Assembly (NCBI RefSeq): GCF_000429765.1 | Contig: NZ_AUCM01000008.1 | Coordinates: 62,001 to 126,000, forward strand | Length of the DNA: 64,000 bases | Source of the DNA: Gemmobacter nectariphilus DSM 15620 | GTDB lineage: Bacteria > Pseudomonadota > Alphaproteobacteria > Rhodobacterales > Rhodobacteraceae | Direction: 5' to 3' | Shown here: positions 44,830-52,433 of the stretch, piece by piece | Position numbering within the stretch: the stretch's first letter is position 1 | How the letters are laid out: each line of letters opens with the position of its first letter | The notes under the pieces: model-generated | What the model saw: only the letters and a program-made list of their open reading frames with translations | The model's database searches: none | What the model was told of the DNA's origin: nothing | Made by a program: the position numbers and the translations under genes

Positions 44830-47127
44830 TCAGACCGGATTGTCGGCCCGCATCGTCACCCAGACCGTCCCGGTGACCGCAGCCGGCCAGCGCAGGTTCA
44901 CGCTCTGGCGCGCGCTGCCCTGTTCGGTCTGCACCCAGGGCATGTCATAGCGCTGGGTCGATCCTTGCAGCACCGGCCCCCCCGCGACGACCCCCGTCAC
45001 CACCCGTGCATAGCCGCCAAAGGCCAGGTTGCTGCCGCCATCCGCCACCCAGGTGCTGGCCGCGCTGTTCTGATCGTGCCGAACCGTCAGCGGGTTGTAG
45101 CACCCCGACGTCACACCGTTGAAGTTGTTGCCATGCACCGACAGGTTGCGGAACCGCCCATAATCCAGATCGGCCCAGGTGGTATCCACCTTCTCGGCCC
45201 GCTCGACGGTGCCGTTCATCGCGCGGAACGTGTTGCCGCTGATCGACATACCCTGCAGGTAATGCCCCGATCCGCGCGGCGTGATCACGATCCACGCAAA
45301 AGAGCTGACCACATCGATCGAGGTGAAGATGTTGCCGGTGATCGACAGCCCGCCAAAGCTGTACTGGTTGTTCCAGTTCGGGTCGGGCTCGCGCTCGTTG
45401 GTCATCTCGATGAACGAGTTGTCGACGTAGTTGCCGGTGAACAACGTCTTGATGTTGATGCCCGTCATCACAAGGCCGGCCGTGCGCACGCCGGGGCTTT
45501 CGGCATCGCCCTGGAACCAGTGGTTGCCCACGAACATGTGGCCCGACCCGTGCATCACCCCGAAATGGCGGAACCGCACGGCGCGGTTGTCGCGGATCTT
45601 CACGTCATTGGCGTTGACGTTGAAGCCCACCGTCACGCGATCCTGCACCCGGACCGGCATTTCGTTCGACAGGAACTGGCATTCGTCGATCATCATGCCC
45701 TGGCATCCCGTGCCGATCGAGGTGATCGCCCGGTGGCTTGGCCTGTTGAACACGCAGCCGTGGATGCGGGTGGTGATGCCCGAGGGCGGCAGCATGATCG
45801 CGCTGGCCCGGCCATCGCAATAGAACTCGACGTTCATCACCTCGAAACGGTCCAGCCGCCCGAAGCCGGAAAAGTCCAGGATGTAGCGGAACCGCGTGAA
45901 CGTATAGGTGCGCGTGCCGCCCTGCGATCCGGGCGGCAGGCTCAGCTCGACGGTGCCGGCGGCGACGTTCTTGGACCGCACATAGGTCTCGCGCGCGACG
46001 CCGGCGCCGGTCACCAGCGATCCGACCTCGATATTGGCGACATTGGCGACCCCGCTCAGCTGATAGGGGCTGCTGGTGTTATAGGTCGCCTGCGAGGTCA
46101 CGCTGCCCGGCGTCCAGGCCGCGCCGCCGCCAGGCACCAGCTGGCCATTCTCGATCACCCGGCGCTGGACAAAGGACGACCCGGCGACCCCGGCATTTTC
46201 CGCCACAAAGATCGGCTCGGCCACATCGACCGACCGGCCGTTCAGGTTGAACGAGACATGATCGGTGAAATGGAACAGCGCCTGAAGCCCGCGCCGCAGC
46301 CCCTCGGCCTCGCTGCCAAAGGCGGCGGCATAGCCTTCCAGATCGAAGTTGCGGGTCAGCGCCAGCCGGTTCGCTGCCGGCATGGCGATGGTGCCTTCGA
46401 AGCGGACGGGGGCGGAAAAGGTGAAATTGCCGTCCAGCCAATAGGTTCCGGCCGATACCAGCACCTCGCGGCCCGAGGCGACCGCCTCGGCATCGGCGGC
46501 AGCAAAGGCGGTCAGGTCATTGGTCGTGCCATCGCCCATCGCGCCATGGTCGCGCACGTCGACCCAGTTCATCATCTTGCGGTGGAACACGTCGGTCACA
46601 TCCTCGACAATGAAATCGTCGATGCGCACCACGCCGCCATTCGCCCCGGTCAGCTCGATCCCCACATGCGCCGCCACAGGCGCCGTGCCCCAGACCAGAT
46701 CGACCCCTTGCCGCGCGCCCGAGCCGATGATCGCGCGCAGCGTCACCACCTCGCCATAGCTGGTCAGGGAAACGGCGTCCGCCGTCGTTGGCAGGCCGGA
46801 AATCGCGCTGCCCCCCGCCGTCACCGGCAGGCACGAGATGCGCGCCCCCGGCAGACCGCCCGACAGCACCTTCAGCCGCACGGTCAGCTGCAGATACATC
46901 CCCACCTGATAGGGCGTCTGCACCATATGGCGCAGCCGCTGGGTGGTCGATGTCTTGACCAGTTCCAGACAGCCGCCGAAATCCTGATCGGCCGCCACGA
47001 TGGCCGCATTCGGCGCCCCGTCATAGCTGGTCGATCCCGCCGTGCCATCGCCCGAAGACCAGACCCCCAGCCCGGCGGAAAAGGGAGCGGGCATCAGCAC
47101 CAGCCCGTCAGTGATCGCCTTGTTCAT
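44830..47127 (-). CDS. Large pectate-lyase-fold protein (glycosyl hydrolase 28-related), spike-like
   Basis: The predicted 765-residue protein begins MNKAITDGLVLMP without a signal peptide. Its N-terminal beta-rich domain (about 1-185) resembles a carbohydrate-binding or attachment module. The pectate_lyase_3 motif VDVRDHGAMGDGTTND is at about 190-205, followed by parallel beta-helix repeats (GNTF, GNNF, GNIF). Similar folds make phage tail spikes and the head spikes of the Rhodobacter gene transfer agent. With no signal peptide, release by lysis or assembly on a particle is an attractive but unproven idea. No phage or GTA genes adjoin it. Confidence 0.75.
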   Translation of the reverse strand: MNKAITDGLVLMPAPFSAGLGVWSSGDGTAGSTSYDGAPNAAIVAADQDFGGCLELVKTSTTQRLRHMVQTPYQVGMYLQLTVRLKVLSGGLPGARISCLPVTAGGSAISGLPTTADAVSLTSYGEVVTLRAIIGSGARQGVDLVWGTAPVAAHVGIELTGANGGVVRIDDFIVEDVTDVFHRKMMNWVDVRDHGAMGDGTTNDLTAFAAADAEAVASGREVLVSAGTYWLDGNFTFSAPVRFEGTIAMPAANRLALTRNFDLEGYAAAFGSEAEGLRRGLQALFHFTDHVSFNLNGRSVDVAEPIFVAENAGVAGSSFVQRRVIENGQLVPGGGAAWTPGSVTSQATYNTSSPYQLSGVANVANIEVGSLVTGAGVARETYVRSKNVAAGTVELSLPPGSQGGTRTYTFTRFRYILDFSGFGRLDRFEVMNVEFYCDGRASAIMLPPSGITTRIHGCVFNRPSHRAITSIGTGCQGMMIDECQFLSNEMPVRVQDRVTVGFNVNANDVKIRDNRAVRFRHFGVMHGSGHMFVGNHWFQGDAESPGVRTAGLVMTGINIKTLFTGNYVDNSFIEMTNEREPDPNWNNQYSFGGLSITGNIFTSIDVVSSFAWIVITPRGSGHYLQGMSISGNTFRAMNGTVERAEKVDTTWADLDYGRFRNLSVHGNNFNGVTSGCYNPLTVRHDQNSAASTWVADGGSNLAFGGYARVVTGVVAGGPVLQGSTQRYDMPWVQTEQGSARQSVNLRWPAAVTGTVWVTMRADNPV

Positions 47128-47377
47128 CGCGTCAATCCTCGCATCCTGCATCCACCCTGCTACCTGCAGACCGGCCGGCCGGCGCAAAGACCCGGGCAAG
47201 GCCGCGCACCGCATTCCTCTCTCGAAAGGAAACGCCGGACGGCTGCCCTGACCCCGGCAGGCCTAGCATGGTGATGGTTAAGGGCAGTTTACCCCTGCGC
47301 ACGCTGGTGTGCGCCGATGATGCTTGCACCCTCTCGCCCGGTCGGGCATCAAACCCGAAGCAAACCGGAACATGCCC

Positions 47378-47854
47378 ATGACCCGTATCTGTCATATCGA
47401 GATCGACGACCGCGGCCTTGCCCCGCCGACCCCTGCCATCGAACAGGAACGGCGCGTCGCCATCTTCGACCTGCTGGAAGACAACAGCTTTGCCCTGCCC
47501 GCCCGCGACGGGCGCGAGGTGCCACCCGGCCCCTACCGGCTGGCGCTGGCGATCCGCGAAGGGCGGCTGGTGTTCGACATCGCCACCGAAGCGGGCGAAA
47601 AGGTGGGCGAATTCCACCTCTCGCTTGGCCCGTTCCGGCAAGTGGTCAAGGACTACTTCCAGATCTGCGAAAGCTATTTCGACGCGGTCAAGCGCCTGCC
47701 CCCCAGCCAGATCGAGGCCATCGACATGGCCCGCCGCGGCATCCACAACGAAGGCGCCGCGACCTTGCAGGAACGGCTGGAGGGCAAGGCCGAGGTCGAT
47801 ATCGACACCGCCCGCCGTCTGTTCACCCTGATCTGCGTGCTGCACTGGGGGTGA
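47378..47854 (+). CDS. UPF0262 family protein
   Basis: This 158-residue protein has the family segments CHIEIDDRGLAPPTPAIEQE, RVAIFDLLEDNSF, FHLSLGPFRQVVKDYFQICESYF and ARRLFTLICVLHWG. The family occurs in alphaproteobacteria and its function is unknown. It overlaps the downstream phosphatase by GTGA, and this order is conserved in Rhodobacterales as I recall it. A six-base-upstream ATG (47372) is an alternative start. Confidence 0.9.
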   Translation: MTRICHIEIDDRGLAPPTPAIEQERRVAIFDLLEDNSFALPARDGREVPPGPYRLALAIREGRLVFDIATEAGEKVGEFHLSLGPFRQVVKDYFQICESYFDAVKRLPPSQIEAIDMARRGIHNEGAATLQERLEGKAEVDIDTARRLFTLICVLHWG

Positions 47855-48321
47855 TCTTGGCCGAAGGGTTTCCGCAGGCGATCCTTTTCTGCTGCGATCA
47901 CAACGCGGTGCGCTCGCCCATGGCCGAAGGGCTGATGAAGCACCTTCATGGCCAGCGGGCCTATGTCCAGTCGGCGGGCGTGCGCAACGACATGGAAATC
48001 GACGGCTTTTCCGTCGCCGTCTGCCGCGAGCTGGGAATCGAGCTCTCGCGCCACCGCTCGCGCAGCTTTCAGGAAATGCAGGACTGGGGCGACGATCTGG
48101 GGCAGTTCGATCTGATCGTCGCGCTCTCGCCGGCCAGCCAGCGTCTGGCGCTGGAACTGACGCGGCAATCCCATGTCGAGGTGGTCTACTGGCCCATCAC
48201 CGACCCGACCGCGATCGGCGAATCGCGCGAATCGAAGCTGGCGGCCTATCGTCAGGCCCGCGACCAGATTCGCGCGCGCATCGTGGATCGCTTTGGCCCC
48301 GGCACCCGGGACCAGGCCTGA
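47851..48321 (+). CDS. Low-molecular-weight protein-tyrosine phosphatase family protein
   Basis: This 156-residue protein carries the CX5R active-site loop CDHNAVRS near the N-terminus. The general-acid Asp is in a late loop (WPITDPTAIGE). The family includes tyrosine phosphatases and arsenate reductases; the late-loop sequence fits the phosphatase branch of Rhodobacterales. The GTG at 47851 overlaps the UPF0262 stop (GTGA), so they are coupled. Confidence 0.88.
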   Translation: MILAEGFPQAILFCCDHNAVRSPMAEGLMKHLHGQRAYVQSAGVRNDMEIDGFSVAVCRELGIELSRHRSRSFQEMQDWGDDLGQFDLIVALSPASQRLALELTRQSHVEVVYWPITDPTAIGESRESKLAAYRQARDQIRARIVDRFGPGTRDQA

Positions 48322-48408
48322 TCGGCCCAACGCGCGCGCGCCCCGATGCGCCGCGCGCCAGACCCGATCAATCGCGAATTCGGCACGCACAATCCTGCTC
48401 GGGCCCTG

Positions 48409-48437
48409 TTGACACCCCCCACCGGGATGGATACATC
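48409..48437 (+). promoter_or_regulatory. Promoter of tRNA-Leu copy 1
   Basis: TTGACA (48409-48414) and TACATC (48432-48437) are separated by exactly 17 bases and lie 17 bases before the tRNA. Confidence 0.85.
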
Positions 48438-48454
48438 CAGCCTCACCAACCCGG

Positions 48455-48539
48455 GCCCAGATGGCGGAATTGGTAGACGCGCACGGTTCAGGTCCGTGTG
48501 CCGCAAGGCGTGGAGGTTCGAGTCCTCTTCTGGGCACCA
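48455..48539 (+). tRNA. tRNA-Leu (anticodon CAG), copy 1
   Basis: The 85-base gene has acceptor stem GCCCAGA / TCTGGGC, discriminator A and encoded CCA. The anticodon loop TTCAGGT gives CAG. A long variable arm is present, as expected for leucine tRNA. It is identical to the copy at 48672. Confidence 0.97.
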
Positions 48540-48547
48540 CTTGCCAC

Positions 48548-48583
48548 AAAAGGCGCGCATCCTCAAAGGGTTGCGCGCCTTTT
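48548..48583 (+). terminator. Terminator after tRNA-Leu copy 1
   Basis: A 12-base perfect stem (AAAAGGCGCGCA / TGCGCGCCTTTT) is followed by GATTTTT. It separates the two tRNA transcripts. Confidence 0.9.
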
Positions 48584-48625
48584 GATTTTTCCGCCCTTCA
48601 TCGCGAAATGCTGTCACACGGGCTG

Positions 48626-48654
48626 TTGACACGCCCTGCGGGGGCGGATAAACC
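48626..48654 (+). promoter_or_regulatory. Promoter of tRNA-Leu copy 2
   Basis: TTGACA (48626-48631) and TAAACC (48649-48654) with a 17-base spacer lie at the same distance from the tRNA as in copy 1. Confidence 0.85.
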
Positions 48655-48671
48655 CTGCCTCACCAAGCCGG

Positions 48672-48756
48672 GCCCAGATGGCGGAATTGGTAGACGCGCA
48701 CGGTTCAGGTCCGTGTGCCGCAAGGCGTGGAGGTTCGAGTCCTCTTCTGGGCACCA
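48672..48756 (+). tRNA. tRNA-Leu (anticodon CAG), copy 2
   Basis: The 85-base gene is identical to the copy at 48455, 217 bases downstream, with its own promoter and terminator. The tandem arrangement looks like a duplication of the whole transcription unit. Confidence 0.97.
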
Positions 48757-48768
48757 ATTCTTCGGCGG

Positions 48769-48802
48769 AAAGCCGCGTGATCTTGACAGATCACGCGGCT
48801 TT
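48769..48802 (+). terminator. Terminator after tRNA-Leu copy 2
   Basis: A 14-base perfect stem (AAAGCCGCGTGATC / GATCACGCGGCTTT, loop TTGACA) is followed by CGTCTTTT. The 200 bases from here to the aminotransferase-like gene show nothing else. Confidence 0.85.
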
Positions 48803-49001
48803 CGTCTTTTCGGCATCTTGCCTGTCATCAGGCCATCAGCACCCCCGAACCGGGTCGCATGGCCAGCAATGGCCCCCGCACACAGCAGGCGACCTTGCGA
48901 GCCTGGGGCTCTGGCGATACCAAAGACGGACCCACCCACAGCCCACCCGGCCTGTGACCCGCCAAAGCCCCCTTCTCGCTTTCCTGCAAGGACACCCGAC
49001 A

Positions 49002-49919
49002 ATGGCCACCTTTTCCAGCGCGCAAAGCTATGACGGCGACAAGCGCAACGATGATGTGCGCGTCTATGTGAACGGCGCATTCGTCCACCGCGACCAGGCC
49101 AGCGTTTCAGTGTTCGACGCCGGTTTCGTCCTGGGCGACGGGATCTGGGAAGGGCTGCGGCTGGTCAACGGCAAGCTGCTGTCGCTGGATCTGCATATGG
49201 ACCGGCTGTTCGAAGGGGCAAAATCGATCAGCCTTGATATCGGCATGACGCGCCAGCAGGTGGTGGAGGCCATCATGGCGACCTGCGCCGAAAACGGCTT
49301 TACCCATGACACCCATATCCGGCTGATGATCACCCGCGGCCGCAAGACGACGCCGAACCAGGACCCGCGCTTCATGGCCTCGGGCGCGACGGTGGTGATC
49401 GTGGCAGAGCTCAAGCGCCCGCGCCAGACGCTGGCGGATACCGGGCTCAAGCTGTTCACCTCGACCTATCGCTGCTCGGCGCCGGATGTGTTCGACCTGC
49501 GGCTCAACTCGCACAGCCGGCTGAACCTGATCCAGGCGCTGATCCAGGCGATTTCCGCCGGCGCGGACGAGGCGCTGATGCTGGATCCGAACGGCTTTGT
49601 GGCCAGCTGCAATTCAACCAACTTCTTCATCATCCGCAAGGGCGAGCTGTGGACCTCTCCGGGGCTTTACAGCTTCAACGGGATCACGCGAGGTCACGTC
49701 TCGCGGCTCTATGGCGAACAGATCGGCCCGTCGCTGCTCAAGGATTTCACGCTGGCGCAGGCCTATTCGGCGGACGAGGCATTCGTGACCGGCACCCTGG
49801 GCGGCGTGACACCGGTGACGCGGATCGACGGGCACACGATCGGCGATGGCACCCCTGGCCCGCTGACGCGCCAGATCGCCCAAGTCTACTGGGATTACGT
49901 CGCCAGAAGCTGCGCCTGA
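49002..49919 (+). CDS. Class IV aminotransferase-like protein lacking the PLP lysine
   Basis: The predicted 305-residue protein has the class IV fold, with SVFDAGFVLGDGIWEGLRL (36-54), the RLFEGAKSI helix and the late FNGITRGHV. In the family the PLP lysine lies in a DPRIKHxN-type segment. The equivalent here is DLRLNSHSRLN (165-175), and no lysine occurs between 150 and 213. The Glu that anchors the cofactor (VAExxxxN) is replaced by Ser202 in VASCNSTN. It is thus a divergent homologue, perhaps inactive as a transaminase. It stands alone after the tRNA genes. Confidence 0.85.
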   Translation: MATFSSAQSYDGDKRNDDVRVYVNGAFVHRDQASVSVFDAGFVLGDGIWEGLRLVNGKLLSLDLHMDRLFEGAKSISLDIGMTRQQVVEAIMATCAENGFTHDTHIRLMITRGRKTTPNQDPRFMASGATVVIVAELKRPRQTLADTGLKLFTSTYRCSAPDVFDLRLNSHSRLNLIQALIQAISAGADEALMLDPNGFVASCNSTNFFIIRKGELWTSPGLYSFNGITRGHVSRLYGEQIGPSLLKDFTLAQAYSADEAFVTGTLGGVTPVTRIDGHTIGDGTPGPLTRQIAQVYWDYVARSCA

Positions 49920-50096
49920 CCGCAGGCAGCGAAGCCGCCAGGCAGATCGCGGGGGCCGTTGGTCACCACCGGCACCGCGATTGCGGGAAGCATCGGACAC
50001 GCTGCCGCTGCAGGGCGATGAAACGGGACAGGCTGCACTTGTGGCTGCATTCCCTAAAGGCATCGGTCTGGTCGCGGGCCACCGATGCAGCCCCGA

Positions 50097-51797
50097 TCAG
50101 GCGCGCACAGGCTCCATGGGGGCCCGCAGCGCCCTGGCCAGCCCGTCCGCCTGACAGACATGGCAGCGCAGCGGGTCCTTGCGCCCCCGGATCGCGATAT
50201 TCTCCAGAATACCCGGAGAGGCGCCAAGCGCGGCCTCGGACACCAGCGCCTCGGACACCATCAGCGCGGCATCATGTTCCTTGGCCGAACTTTCCAGCCG
50301 GCTGGCGATGTTGACCGTATCCCCCACCGCCGTCAGCCCCGTTGCATTGCCAAAGCCCATCACCCCGACCACCGCGATGCCGAAATGCAGGCCGATGGCC
50401 ACGCGGAACCGGGTTTTCAGATCGTTCGCCTCGTCGATGTTCAGCGACTCGATATCCGCCAGAATCTGCGCCGCCGCCGCCAGCGCATTGCGGCAGGCCT
50501 CTTGCGCGGGGCGATCATCCAGCCCGAAGATGGCCATGACGCCATCGCCGATGAACTTGTCGACATGGCCGCCATGCGCCTCGATGGCCTGCCCGACCAG
50601 CGCGAAATAGCGGTTGAGCAGGAACACGACGTCATAGGGCAGCCGCTGTTCGCTGATCGAGGTGAACTGGCGCAGATCGCAGAACATGATCGCCACCTGC
50701 CGCTCGCGCGCGGCATCGACCTGAACGACCCGCGAATCGCCGGACAGCCGGTCAGGCGGGGTCAGCACCTGCGCCACGCGGATATTGGCGGTCGGGCGCA
50801 CCTGACAGGCCAGACGCACATCGGGGGCCGACTTGCTGCGCGCCAGCGTCGCGCGCTCGGCCGCGCTGGGGGGCGCCACCGGCTTGGCCGATTGCAAGAT
50901 GCGCACCCGGCAGGTCGAACAGCGCCCGTTGCCCCCGCAGATCGAATAATGCGGAATGCCGCTCATCCGGCTGGCTTCCAGAATGCTGGTGCCCGGCGCC
51001 ACCCGCGCCACCGCGCCATGTTCATAGCGGATGGTGATCGCGCTCAGGCTTTGGCGCGCGATGCGGATCTGGCGCGCCAGCAGCGTCAGCACGATCAGCA
51101 TCACATAGCCGCCGCGCATCGAGGTGATGATCATGCCCAGCTGCGCCTGCACGGCAAGCGGAACGTCGATGGTGCTTTCCGCCAGATACGGCGATCGCCG
51201 CTCGATCGCCAGAACGGGACCGACATTGGCAAAGGCGATCAGCGCCAGCATCAGCAAGACCACCGCCAGCCCCAGCAGATAGGGCGAGACGGCCGAATAC
51301 CACGGGCGATAGCGCAGCCAGAAATGCACCCCCAGACAGCCATGGATCCAGACGATCATCAACGCGATAGCCTGCTGCACCCCCAGCGCCGGGTTGCTGA
51401 TGCGCAGCGCATAGACCACGCCGGCATAGCCGGGCGGATAGCCGAACATGCTGGCCGCCACGCGGGTCGAGACCACATGCTCGATCAGCATATAGGGGAT
51501 CAGCAGCCCTAGCAGGATCTGCACCATCTGGCGCGCCGGCAAGATCAGCGTATGGCGCTGGAACAGCGTCACCAGCGTCATGGCGATGTGAATCACCAGC
51601 GCACCATACAGCAGGATGGTTCCGGGCGGCGTGCGCCACGGGCGCCCCAGCACACGGCGCAGCGAATCCGCCGCCTCGACCGACTCCAGCAAGGCCGCAT
51701 GATTGAGCACATGGGTCAGCACGAACAGAAAGACGACCAACCCCGAGATCAGCCGCGCCCGCACGATCCAGGCCGAGGTTTCACCAAAAGGATTCAT
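50097..51797 (-). CDS. Membrane adenylate/guanylate cyclase with a 2Fe-2S ferredoxin domain
   Basis: This 566-residue protein has about six membrane helices (1-245), several with histidines (29, 33, 70, 107) that resemble the cytochrome b subunit of succinate dehydrogenase. A plant-type ferredoxin domain follows, with Cys287, Cys293, Cys296 and Cys331 (CGGNGRCSTC). The class III cyclase domain (about 365-545) has the metal Asp374 in MFCDLRQF and DKFIGDGV at 413-420. It likely makes cAMP in response to redox state or respiratory activity. It is the last gene of a minus-strand run. Confidence 0.93.
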   Translation of the reverse strand: MNPFGETSAWIVRARLISGLVVFLFVLTHVLNHAALLESVEAADSLRRVLGRPWRTPPGTILLYGALVIHIAMTLVTLFQRHTLILPARQMVQILLGLLIPYMLIEHVVSTRVAASMFGYPPGYAGVVYALRISNPALGVQQAIALMIVWIHGCLGVHFWLRYRPWYSAVSPYLLGLAVVLLMLALIAFANVGPVLAIERRSPYLAESTIDVPLAVQAQLGMIITSMRGGYVMLIVLTLLARQIRIARQSLSAITIRYEHGAVARVAPGTSILEASRMSGIPHYSICGGNGRCSTCRVRILQSAKPVAPPSAAERATLARSKSAPDVRLACQVRPTANIRVAQVLTPPDRLSGDSRVVQVDAARERQVAIMFCDLRQFTSISEQRLPYDVVFLLNRYFALVGQAIEAHGGHVDKFIGDGVMAIFGLDDRPAQEACRNALAAAAQILADIESLNIDEANDLKTRFRVAIGLHFGIAVVGVMGFGNATGLTAVGDTVNIASRLESSAKEHDAALMVSEALVSEAALGASPGILENIAIRGRKDPLRCHVCQADGLARALRAPMEPVRA

Positions 51798-51924
51798 CGC
51801 GCCTGCGTTCCGTGATCATTGCCGAGAGGCGTGCCTATCCGCAAACCCGCCTGATTGGCAATGGCGCAATCTGTGCGCGGGCGCAGGTCAGACTTGCGGG
51901 CTTTCCACACCCTGCGGCCCGGGG

Positions 51925-52410
51925 TCAGGCCGTCGGCACCGGCGCCCCGTCCGACCGTGCGGCGATCAGCTCCGAGGTCGTGTTGCTCAGCCGCTCGGCC
52001 AGGGCGCGCATGACTTCCAGCGCCATGCCAGGGTTGTCGTTCAGCATCCGCAGCAGAACATCCTTGCCGATGCGCAGCACATCAAGCGGCGTTGCAGCCC
52101 GGACCGTTGCCGTGCGCATCCCGTCGCACAGAACCGCGATTTCCCCGACCACGTCATTGCTGCCAAGTTCGGCCACCTGCACCGGCTCTCCGCCAGCCGA
52201 GGGGACCAGCACCGCGGCAGTGCCTTGCAATATCACATAGACGCTGTCGCCCTCGTCGCCGCAGCAGAACAGTGTCTCGCCCGGCCCGTAGTGCAGCCGC
52301 TTGGACACAAAGGCCAGGCGCTTCAGCTTGCACGGGTCGGCGCGGGAAAACAGCGGCAGCTTGCGCAGCATCTGCACTTCGTCGTTCAGGAATATGCCAC
52401 TGCCGAACAT
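51925..52410 (-). CDS. Stand-alone cyclic-nucleotide-binding domain protein
   Basis: The 161-residue protein is one cNMP-binding domain. The phosphate-binding cassette DVVGEIAVLCDGMRTATV (86-103) includes Glu90 and Arg99, which bind the ribose and phosphate. No DNA-binding or enzyme domain follows. It should work by protein contact, and its neighbours, a cyclase and an ABC protein with a 24-base gap, suggest a cAMP relay to the transporter. Whether it binds cAMP or cGMP is not predictable. Confidence 0.92.
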   Translation of the reverse strand: MFGSGIFLNDEVQMLRKLPLFSRADPCKLKRLAFVSKRLHYGPGETLFCCGDEGDSVYVILQGTAAVLVPSAGGEPVQVAELGSNDVVGEIAVLCDGMRTATVRAATPLDVLRIGKDVLLRMLNDNPGMALEVMRALAERLSNTTSELIAARSDGAPVPTA

Positions 52411-52433
52411 GCCGGATCATCCGTGTCGCCAAG

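Noticed and set aside
44965-47274. A 769-codon plus-strand frame opposite the pectate-lyase-fold gene
   Set aside because: The minus-strand protein has real beta-helix repeats and a conserved start; the plus frame is His/Arg/Gln-rich without domains.
48678-49001. A long N-terminal extension of the aminotransferase-like gene
   Set aside because: The extension reads through a tRNA gene and a terminator, so translation starts at 49002.
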